DNA of 64,000 bases from Pseudomonas bharatica CSV86 (lineage in GTDB: Bacteria > Pseudomonadota > Gammaproteobacteria > Pseudomonadales > Pseudomonadaceae): contig NZ_AMWJ02000007.1 of NCBI RefSeq assembly GCF_000319305.2, positions 1-64,000 on the forward strand, given 5' to 3'. A program made the position numbers and the translations under genes. Below the pieces are notes generated by a model. It saw only the letters and a list, made by a program, of their open reading frames with translations, was not told the origin of the DNA and searched no databases. Positions 56,463 to 64,000 of the stretch are shown here, piece after piece. Numbering within the stretch: the first letter of the stretch is position 1; each line of letters starts with the position of its first letter.

Positions 56463-57402
56463 TTGTACGAACCCGCAATTCCTTGGGCATGGAGAAGGTA
56501 ACATTCTCCTCACGGCCATCGAGCTCTTCCGCTCCGCTGGCTCCCCACTCGCGCAGTTGCTGGATCACACCACGCACCAGCACTTCCGGCGCCGAAGCCC
56601 CGGCGGTGATGCCGACCCGCTCGACACCGTCGAACCAGTTGCGCTGCAGATCCTCGGCACCATCGATCAGGTAGGCCGGGGTGGACATGCGCTCGGCCAA
56701 CTCGCGCAGGCGATTGGAGTTGGAGCTGTTCGGGCTGCCGACCACCAGCACCACGTCGCACTCGTCGGCCAGCTGCTTCACCGCATCCTGACGGTTCTGG
56801 GTGGCGTAGCAGATGTCGTCCTTGCGCGGCCCGCCGATGCTCGGGAAGCGCGTGCGGAGGGCATCGATAACGCGACTGGTGTCGTCCATCGACAGCGTAG
56901 TCTGGGTCACGAACGCCAGTCTATCGGGGTTGCGCACCTCGAGCCTGGCAACATCGTCCTCGTCTTCGACCAGATAGATGGAGCCACCATTGCTGTCGTC
57001 GTACTGGCCCATGGTGCCTTCGACTTCCGGGTGCCCGGCATGGCCAATCAGGATGCATTCCTTGCCGTCGCGGCTGTAGCGTGCGACTTCGATATGCACC
57101 TTGGTCACCAACGGACAGGTGGCGTCGAACACCTTCAGGCCGCGCCCGGCAGCCTCCTGGCGCACGGCCTGGGAAACACCATGGGCACTGAAGATGACAA
57201 TTACGTCGTCCGGAACCTGGTCCAGCTCTTCGACGAAGATGGCCCCGCGGGCGCGCAGGTCTTCGACGACGAACTTGTTGTGCACCACTTCGTGACGCAC
57301 ATAGATCGGCGGCCCGAAGACTTCCAGCGCACGGTTGACGATTTCGATCGCCCGGTCCACGCCGGCACAGAAGCCACGAGGGTTGGCGAGTTTGATCTGC
57401 AT
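56455..57402 (-). CDS. ispH: 4-Hydroxy-3-methylbut-2-enyl diphosphate reductase IspH
   Basis: The 315-residue protein begins [22 protein letters not shown], with the first iron-sulfur Cys, and has [15 protein letters not shown] (second Cys) and [17 protein letters not shown] plus [14 protein letters not shown] near the end. It makes isopentenyl and dimethylallyl diphosphate in the last step of the MEP pathway. It lies 14 bases after fkpB in the same direction. Confidence 0.97.
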   Translation of the reverse strand: MQIKLANPRGFCAGVDRAIEIVNRALEVFGPPIYVRHEVVHNKFVVEDLRARGAIFVEELDQVPDDVIVIFSAHGVSQAVRQEAAGRGLKVFDATCPLVTKVHIEVARYSRDGKECILIGHAGHPEVEGTMGQYDDSNGGSIYLVEDEDDVARLEVRNPDRLAFVTQTTLSMDDTSRVIDALRTRFPSIGGPRKDDICYATQNRQDAVKQLADECDVVLVVGSPNSSNSNRLRELAERMSTPAYLIDGAEDLQRNWFDGVERVGITAGASAPEVLVRGVIQQLREWGASGAEELDGREENVTFSMPKELRVRTIS

Positions 57403-57416
57403 GAGGGACTCCCGGC

Positions 57417-57854
57417 TCAGACGGCCTTCACGTCGAGGATTTCCACCTCGAAGTTCAGGGTCTTGCCAGCCAGTGGGTGGTTGAAATCGACGGTCACCTG
57501 GGCATCGTCGAAAGCCTTTACCACACCGGGCAGTTCAGTGTTGGCAGCATCGTTGAAGATGACCAGCAGGCCTTCGGAAAGCTCCATGTCCTGGAACTGC
57601 GAACGCGGCATGATCTGCACGTTCTGCGGATTGGGCTGACCGAAGGCGTTTTCCGGGATCACGGTGACGCTGCGCTTGTCGCCGGCCTTGAAGCCGAAGA
57701 TCGCCGCTTCGAAACCGGGAAGCAGGTTGCCATCGCCGACCTTGAACACCGCCGGAGCCTTGTCGAAGGTACTGTCGACGGTATCGCCGTTTTCCAGATG
57801 CAGGGCGAAGTGCAGGGTGACTTCGGTGTTCTGGCCGATACGGATGTCACTCAT
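57417..57854 (-). CDS. fkpB: FKBP-type peptidyl-prolyl isomerase (SlpA/FkpB)
   Basis: The 145-residue protein has the FKBP core [57 protein letters not shown] and a SlpA-type insert-in-flap region with [17 protein letters not shown]. It catalyses proline isomerisation and acts as a chaperone. Its start overlaps lspA by eight bases and it precedes ispH, the standard lspA-fkpB-ispH order. Confidence 0.95.
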   Translation of the reverse strand: MSDIRIGQNTEVTLHFALHLENGDTVDSTFDKAPAVFKVGDGNLLPGFEAAIFGFKAGDKRSVTVIPENAFGQPNPQNVQIMPRSQFQDMELSEGLLVIFNDAANTELPGVVKAFDDAQVTVDFNHPLAGKTLNFEVEILDVKAV

Positions 57855-58362
57855 GGACAGGTTCTCCGGACTTTTTGCTCTTGAACATATCCAGCGCCAG
57901 CATCACCGCACCGACGGTAATGGCGCTGTCGGCCAGGTTGAAGGCCGGGAAGTACCAGCGGTTCTGCCAGTGCACGAGGATGAAATCGATCACGTGGCCG
58001 AGCACGATACGGTCGTACAGGTTGCCCAATGCGCCCCCGAGGACCAGGGCCAGGGCAATCGCCAGCCAGGTCTCTCCGCGCCCCAGGCGCTTGAGCCAGA
58101 CCACCAGCACCGCACTGACCACCACGGCGATCAGGGCGAACAGCCAGCGCTGCCAGCCGGAGCTGTCGGCAAGGAAGCTGAAGGCGGCGCCGGTATTGTA
58201 GGCCAGGGTCCAGCTGAAGTAGTCGGGAATGACCACGATCTGCTGGTACATGCTCAGCGAGTTTTCGAAATGGAACTTGCTGGCCTGGTCGAGGACCAGG
58301 ACCAGCGCGCTCAGCCAGAGCCAGGCGAGGCGGCCGAACCGCCCCGCAGACACATTAGGCAT
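57847..58362 (-). CDS. lspA: Lipoprotein signal peptidase II
   Basis: The 171-residue protein has four membrane helices and the catalytic Asp pair in [16 protein letters not shown] and [16 protein letters not shown]. It cleaves prolipoprotein signal peptides after lipid addition, needed for BamD and others. ATG at 58362 opens [18 protein letters not shown]. It overlaps ileS and fkpB by eight bases each, so the run is translationally coupled. Confidence 0.96.
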   Translation of the reverse strand: MPNVSAGRFGRLAWLWLSALVLVLDQASKFHFENSLSMYQQIVVIPDYFSWTLAYNTGAAFSFLADSSGWQRWLFALIAVVVSAVLVVWLKRLGRGETWLAIALALVLGGALGNLYDRIVLGHVIDFILVHWQNRWYFPAFNLADSAITVGAVMLALDMFKSKKSGEPVHE

Positions 58363-61185
58363 AGTGACGCACCTCGCCGTTACCGCTGATGTTGTCCACG
58401 CAACGACCGCAGATTTCCGGATGTTCCGGGTTGATGCCGACATCGGCGCGGAAGTGCCAGCAACGGCCGCACTTGGCATGCGCGGACTTGACCACCTTCA
58501 GCTTCAGGCCGGAAACCTCGGTGACCACGGCATCGGCAGGCGCTTCGACGAACGGCGCGACGCTTGCAGCGGAGGTGATCAGCACGAAGCGCAGCTCGTT
58601 GCCCAGCCTGGTCAGGTCGTTGCCCAGGGCCTCGTCGGCGAACAGGGTCACTTCGGCCTGCAGGTTGCCACCGATGGCCTTGGCCGAACGCTGGTTCTCG
58701 AGCTCCTTGTTGACGGCAGCCTTGACCGCCATCACGCGATCCCAGTAGGCGCGGTCCAGCTCGGTGCCTACCGGCAGCTCGCTCAGGCCCTGGTACCAGG
58801 TGTTGAGCATCACCGACTCGTTGCGCTCGCCTGGCAGGTACTGCCACAGCTCGTCCGCGGTGAACGACAGGATAGGCGCGATCCAGCGCACCAGCGCTTC
58901 GGCGATGTGGTACAGCGCGGTCTGGCAGGAACGACGGGCAACGCTGTTGGCACCGGTGGTGTACTGGCGGTCCTTGATGATGTCCAGGTAGAAGCCGCCC
59001 AGCTCCTGCACGCAGAAGTTGTGGATCTTCGAGTAGACGTTCCAGAAGCGGTATTCGCCGTAGTGCTCTTCCAGCTCGCGTTGCAGCAGGAGGGTACGGT
59101 CTACGGCCCAGCGATCCAGCGCCAGCATGTCTTCGGCCGGCAGCAGGTCGCGGGCCGGGTCGAAGCCGGACAGGTTGGAAAGCAGGAAGCGCGCGGTGTT
59201 GCGGATGCGGCGATAGGCATCGGCGCTGCGCTGCAGGATCTGCTCGGAAACCGCCATCTCGCCCGAGTAATCGGTGGCGGACACCCACAGGCGCAGGATG
59301 TCGGCACCCAGGGTGTCATTGACCTTCTGCGGCTCGATGGTGTTGCCCAGCGACTTGGACATCTTGCGACCGTTCTCGTCGACGGTGAAGCCGTGGGTCA
59401 GCAGCTCGCGGTAGGGCGCGTGGTTGTCGATGGCGCAGCCGGTCAGCAACGAGGAATGGAACCAACCGCGGTGCTGGTCGGAACCTTCCAGGTACAGGTC
59501 GGCGCGCGGGCCGGTCTCGTGGCCGATGTTGTGCGAACCGCGCAGCACATGCCAGTGGGTGGTGCCGGAGTCGAACCAGACGTCGAGGGTGTCGGCGATC
59601 TTGTCGTATTGGCCGGCCTCGTCACCGAGCAGCTCGGCGGCGTCCATCTTGAACCAGGCCTCGATGCCTTCCTGCTCGACGCGCTTGGCCACTTCCTCCA
59701 TCAGCTCGACGGTGCGCGGGTGCAGCTCGCCGGTCTGCTTGTGCAGGAAGAACGGGATCGGCACACCCCAGTTGCGCTGGCGCGAGATGCACCAGTCGGG
59801 ACGGTTGGCGATCATCGAATGCAGGCGCGCCTGGCCCCAGGCCGGGACGAACCTGGTGTCTTCGATGGCTTTCAGGGCGCGTGCGCGCAGGGTGTCGCCA
59901 TTGTTCGGCTGCTTGTCCATGCCGACGAACCACTGCGCGGTGGCGCGGTAGATCAGCGGGGTCTTGTGGCGCCAGCAGTGCATGTAGCTATGGCTGATGG
60001 TCTCGGTGAACATCAGCGCACCGACTTCGGCCAGCTTCTCGACGATATGCGGGTTGGCCTTCCAGATGAACTGGCCGCCGAAGAACTCCAGCGAATCGAC
60101 GTAGACACCGTTGCTCTGCACAGGCGTGAGGATGTCGTCGTTGACCATGCCGTAGCGCTTGCAAGTGACGAAGTCGTCTTCACCGTAGGCCGGAGCGGAG
60201 TGGACCACGCCGGTACCGGCGCCCAGCTCGACGTAGTCGGCCAGGTAGACCGGCGACAGGCGATCGTACAGCGGGTGACGGAAATTGATCAGTTCCAGGG
60301 CCGAACCCGGGCGGTGGCGATGACCGAACCTTCCAGGGAGAATCGCTTCAGGCAGGATTCGACCAGCTCTTCGGCAAGGATCAACAGCTTGTCGCCGACA
60401 TCGACCAGGGCATAGGTGAACTCCGGATGGATGTTCAGCGCCTGGTTGGCGGGGATGGTCCACGGGGTGGTGGTCCAGATCACGATGGAGGCCGGCTTGC
60501 CCAGGGACGCCAGGCCGAACGCGGCGGCCAGCTTGTCTTCATCGACCGCCTTGAAGGCGACATCGATGGTCTGGGATTTCTTGTCGGCGTACTCGACCTC
60601 GGCCTCGGCCAGGGCCGAACCGCAATCGAAGCACCAGTTCACCGGCTTCAGGCCCTTGAACACGAAGCCGTGCTTGACCATCTCCGCCAGGGCGCGGATT
60701 TCGCCGGCCTCGTTGGCGAAGCTCATGGTCTTGTATGGGTTGTCCCAGTCGCCCAACACGCCCAGGCGGATGAATTCGGCCTTCTGGCCTTCGATCTGCT
60801 CGGCAGCGTAGGCACGGCACAGCTCGCGGGTCTTGTCCGCCGTCAGGTTCTTGCCATGGGTGACCTCGACCTTGTGCTCGATCGGCAGGCCGTGGCAGTC
60901 CCAGCCCGGAACGTAAGGCGCGTCGAAGCCCGACAGGGTCTTCGAGCGGATGATCATGTCCTTGAGGATCTTGTTGAGCGCGTGACCGATATGGATCTTG
61001 CCGTTGGCATAGGGAGGGCCGTCGTGCAGGACGAACTTCGGACGATCCTTGCCAATCTCGCGCAGCTTCCGGTACAGGCCAATACTGTCCCAACGCTGCA
61101 GGATCTGCGGTTCGCGCTGTGGCAGGCCGGCCTTCATGGGGAAGGCGGTGTCCGGAAGGTTTAGCGTGGCTTTATAGTCGGTCAT
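58355..61185 (-). pseudogene. ileS: Isoleucyl-tRNA synthetase, frameshifted by one base
   Basis: The N-terminal part has the HIGH motif in [14 protein letters not shown]. The frame breaks near 60301-60312 after GSVIATAR; in the other frame the protein continues [29 protein letters not shown] (editing domain) and later carries [15 protein letters not shown] and the C-terminal zinc finger CGRCWHF...CGRCVDN. With one base restored it is 943 residues, the normal length. It charges tRNA-Ile and edits valine. Because the enzyme is essential, the break must be in the data, not the cell. ATG at 61185 overlaps the ribF stop. Confidence 0.97.
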
Positions 61186-62132
61186 TTCAGGCTCTTGGTT
61201 AGCGGTTGAGCGTGCCAATGGGCACGAGCGGCGGCGATATCCGCATCGATCGCCGACTTGAGCGCCTCCAGGGAGGCGAAGCGCTGCTCTTCACGCAGCT
61301 TGTGGTGGAATTCCACCGTCAGGCGCCGGCCATACAGATCACCGGCGAAATCCAGCAAATGCACTTCGAGGTGGGCGCTACCGTCGCCGGCGACGGTGGG
61401 ACGCACGCCAATATTGGCGACACCCGGCCACACCTTGCCGTCGATCTGCACACTGACCAGGTAGACCCCGCTCAGTGGCACGCGACGGCGCTTGAGTTGT
61501 ACGTTGGCGGTGGGCGTACCCAACTGCCGGGCCAGCTTCTGCCCATGCAGGACCCGCCCGCCGATACGGAACGGCCGCCCCAGCAGGCGCTCGGCCAGGG
61601 CGAAGTCCGCCGCGGCCAGGGCATCACGCACCTGGGTGCTGCTGACCCGCAGGCCATCCAGCTCGACGGTCCGCGCCGCTTCTACAGTGAAGCCGTAGCG
61701 CTGGCCGGCGTCCTGCAGGAAGGCGAAGTCGCCGAGGCGGTCGCAGCCGAAGCGGAAGTCGTCGCCAACCTCCAGATGCTTCACGCCGAGGCCGTCGACC
61801 AGGATGGTCTCGACGAACTCGTCGGCGCCAAGCTTGCTCAAGCGCTGGTTGAAGGCCAGGCACAGGACCCGATCGACCCCTTCCGCGGCAAGCAGGGCAA
61901 CCTTGTCACGCAGGCGTGCCAGGCGTGCCGGGGCGGTTTCCGGGGCAAAGTACTCGCGCGGCTGCGGCTCGAAAATCACCACGCAGCTGGGCACGCCCAA
62001 CTCCACCGCACGCTCGCGCAGTCGCGCCAGGATGGCCTGGTGACCGCGATGAACTCCATCGAAGTTGCCAATGGTAGCAACACAGCCCCGATGCCGGGGG
62101 CGAAGGTTTTGAAGGCCTCGAACCAGCTGCAT
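61182..62132 (-). CDS. ribF: Bifunctional riboflavin kinase/FAD synthetase RibF
   Basis: The 316-residue protein starts at ATG 62132 ([35 protein letters not shown]) with the HxGH-like nucleotidyltransferase site, followed by [11 protein letters not shown] and the riboflavin kinase C-terminal domain ([22 protein letters not shown]). It makes FMN and FAD. The longer open frame to 63968 is a false join to murJ caused by a frameshift near 62280. Confidence 0.95.
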   Translation of the reverse strand: MQLVRGLQNLRPRHRGCVATIGNFDGVHRGHQAILARLRERAVELGVPSCVVIFEPQPREYFAPETAPARLARLRDKVALLAAEGVDRVLCLAFNQRLSKLGADEFVETILVDGLGVKHLEVGDDFRFGCDRLGDFAFLQDAGQRYGFTVEAARTVELDGLRVSSTQVRDALAAADFALAERLLGRPFRIGGRVLHGQKLARQLGTPTANVQLKRRRVPLSGVYLVSVQIDGKVWPGVANIGVRPTVAGDGSAHLEVHLLDFAGDLYGRRLTVEFHHKLREEQRFASLEALKSAIDADIAAARAHWHAQPLTKSLK

Positions 62133-62250
62133 AACGCGCTTCTTGCTCATAAAGTGGTCGATTATAACCATACCCGGGCGCCGACGACAGGCAACAGCAC
62201 CTCGCCAGCACGCCGATTTCACCAAACCGACGCCTGACCTGCGCCGCCCG

Positions 62251-63788
62251 TCAGTGCAGGGCCTTGCGGGCGAAGTCCCGGGGCGGAAGCCGAACAGGAA
62301 CAGGCAGCCAAAATAAGTCACGACGCCTGCGACAATCAGTCCTCCCAGGCGCAGGAAGCGCATCGGCATCTCCCCTTGTGCCCAGGGTGGCATGAACTGC
62401 ATGCCGACCAGCAGCACGGCGCACATCAGCAACACCGCGATCACCAGCTTGACCAGGAAAGCGGTCCAGCCAGGCTGCGGCTCGAACAGGCGCTGCTGGC
62501 GCAGTTTCCAGTACAACAGGCCTGCGTTGAGGCAGGCACCGACACTGATCGCCAGGGCCAGACCGGCATGCTGCAACGGGCCGATGAACACCAGGTTGAG
62601 CAATTGCGTCGACACCAGGGTAAACAGGGCGATCTTCACTGGCGTACGGATGTTCTGCTGGGCATAGAAGCCAGGGGCCAGCACCTTGATCATGATGATG
62701 CCAAGCAGGCCCACCGAATAGGCGATCAGCGCGCGCTGGGTCATCTGCGCATCGAATGCGCCGAACTTGCCATATTGGAACAGTGCCACGGTCAGCGGCT
62801 CGGACAGAATCGCCAGGGCCAGGGAACAGGGCAGCACCAGCAGGAAGCACAGGCGCAGGCCCCAATCGAGAATCTGCGAGTATTGCTGGCGGTCCTTGTT
62901 GGCGTAGGTCTTGGCCAGGGTCGGCAGAAGGATGGTACCCAGGGCCACGCCAAGCACGCCGGAGGGCAATTCCATCAGGCGATCGGCGTAGTACATCCAG
63001 GACACGGAGCCGGCGACCAGGAACGAGGCGAAGATGGTGTTGATGATCAGCGAGATCTGGCTGACCGAAACTCCCAGGATGGCCGGCAACATCTGCTTCA
63101 GCACGCGCCAGACGCCGGTATCGCGCAGATTCAGGCGCGGCAGCACAAGCATGCCGATCTTCTTCAGATGGGGGAGTTGGAAGGCTAGCTGCAACACCCC
63201 GCCGACCAGCACGGCCCACCCCAGGGCCATGACCGGTGGATCGAAGTACGGCGTGAGGAACAGCGCGAACACGATCATCGCGACGTTGAGCAGGGTTGGT
63301 ACGAAGGCCGGGACCGAGAAGCGGTTCCAGGTATTGAGGATCGCGCCTGCCAGGGACGACAGCGAGATCAGCAATATATAAGGAAAAGTCACGCGCAACA
63401 GATCGGTGGTCAGCTGGAATTTCTCCGCACTGTCGACGAAACCCGGCGCCGTGGCCCAGACGATCCACGGCGCAGCCAGCACGCCAAGGGCGGTGACCAG
63501 GGCCAGGACCAGGGTGAGCAAGCCAGCGACGTAGGCGACGAAGGTGCGGGTCGCCTCCTCCCCCTGCTGGGTCTTGTACTCGGCCAGAATCGGGACGAAC
63601 GCCTGGGAAAAAGCGCCCTCGGCGAAGATCCGGCGCAGCAGGTTGGGCAGCTTGAAGGCGATGAAGAAGGCGTCGGTGGCCACGCCGGCGCCGAAGATGC
63701 GCGCCAGGATGGTGTCACGGACGAAGCCCAGAACCCGCGACACCATGGTGATGGAACTGACCGCAGCCAAGGATTTGAGGAGATTCAT
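62251..63788 (-). pseudogene. murJ: Lipid II flippase MurJ, frameshifted near the 3' end
   Basis: The sequence begins [35 protein letters not shown], the MurJ N-terminus, and has about 14 membrane helices (for example [42 protein letters not shown]). Near 62277-62283 one base is missing from the CCCCGGG region; corrected, the end reads [14 protein letters not shown] and stops at 62251, giving 512 residues. MurJ moves lipid II across the inner membrane for peptidoglycan synthesis and is essential. The frame error is therefore in the data. Confidence 0.95.
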
Positions 63789-64000
63789 CGAAAGTTTTTC
63801 ACGTCGTGGGATGAAGTGCAGGCCGAACGCCATTTGAATGTGCAATAATGCGCGCCGCGCAAAACAGGCAGCGCAAAAGCTCCCGAGTTTACAGGTCGTG
63901 CACCAGAAGGGAATCATCCCGATGGAGAGAATGACCGCCGAGCGGAACCCCGCTCGTGGCCTTGACAAGCAGTCAACTCATCGGCATGATTCGCGGCCTA
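63789..64000. promoter_or_regulatory. Region upstream of murJ
   Basis: About 210 bases hold the murJ promoter. In Pseudomonas rpsT lies divergently beyond it, but no rpsT coding sequence begins before the window ends. A palindromic word GCGGAACCCCGC is at about 63940-63951. Confidence 0.4.

Noticed and set aside
58229-60415. A 728-residue open frame on the plus strand.
   Set aside because: It lies wholly opposite ileS and lspA, whose motifs are clear; it has no recognisable fold.
61182-63968. An apparent MurJ-RibF fusion of 928 residues.
   Set aside because: MurJ's normal C-terminus is found in the next frame and RibF has its own start at 62132; the join follows from one missing base.
1-64000. 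Programmed frameshifting as an explanation for the split genes.
   Set aside because: Breaks occur in unrelated genes, without slippery heptamers plus structures, and include genes never known to use frameshifting.

Overview
This 64 kb window reads as a chromosome segment of a non-aeruginosa Pseudomonas. The gene order murJ-ribF-ileS-lspA-fkpB-ispH-(fimT)-pilV-pilW-pilX-pilE-thiO, then bamD/rluD/pgeF/clpB, tRNA genes, ndh, yacG/coaE/pilD/pilC and pilA beside tRNA-Thr, matches the conserved Pseudomonas backbone. pilB, pilSR, fimU and pilY1 are missing from the places where P. aeruginosa carries them, as in P. putida/P. fluorescens-type genomes. REP elements built on GTGGGAGCTGGCTTGCCAGC and high GC content support the same genus.

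Layout. 1-3845 (minus): 5' part of a very large autotransporter-type beta-strand-repeat protein, broken by many frameshifts and running off the left edge. 4.4-10 kb: an acetyltransferase, a DUF3077 protein, an XRE regulator, an HNH nuclease, an M91-type HExxH metallopeptidase, a tautomerase with a divergent GlxA-type regulator, and copies of a GGGGACAGATTTAT repeat. 10.1-15.8 kb: a small island with a Gabija-like pair (OLD/TOPRIM nuclease plus UvrD-like helicase) and a two-gene unit. 15.8-36.7 kb: a second island entered by a P4-type integrase. It carries unknown genes, HTH regulators, a sensor kinase with three stand-alone receiver proteins, a small-protein/DUF2188/HhH operon, an arsRBCH operon, a second tyrosine recombinase and, next to the intact tRNA, a SIR2-APAZ plus short Argonaute (SPARSA-like) pair. 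Partial copies of tRNA-Thr(CGT) lie at about 10.1 and 15.84 kb and the whole gene at 36.70 kb, so two elements appear to be stacked at one tRNA site.

36.8-64 kb is core genome: type IV pilus assembly (pilA, pilC, pilD, minor pilins), CoA synthesis (coaE), gyrase inhibitor yacG, NADH dehydrogenase, a secreted multicopper oxidase, four tRNA genes, the ClpB disaggregase with a sigma-32-like promoter, rRNA and cell-wall functions (rluD, pgeF, bamD), thiO, and the murJ/ribF/ileS/lspA/fkpB/ispH run with overlapping reading frames.

An important caveat: at least a dozen genes, including the essential ileS and murJ, are broken by what looks each time like one missing base, usually in a run of G or C. 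That pattern points to sequencing or assembly error rather than gene decay. These genes are annotated here as single frameshifted genes, and the two defence systems should be judged with this in mind.
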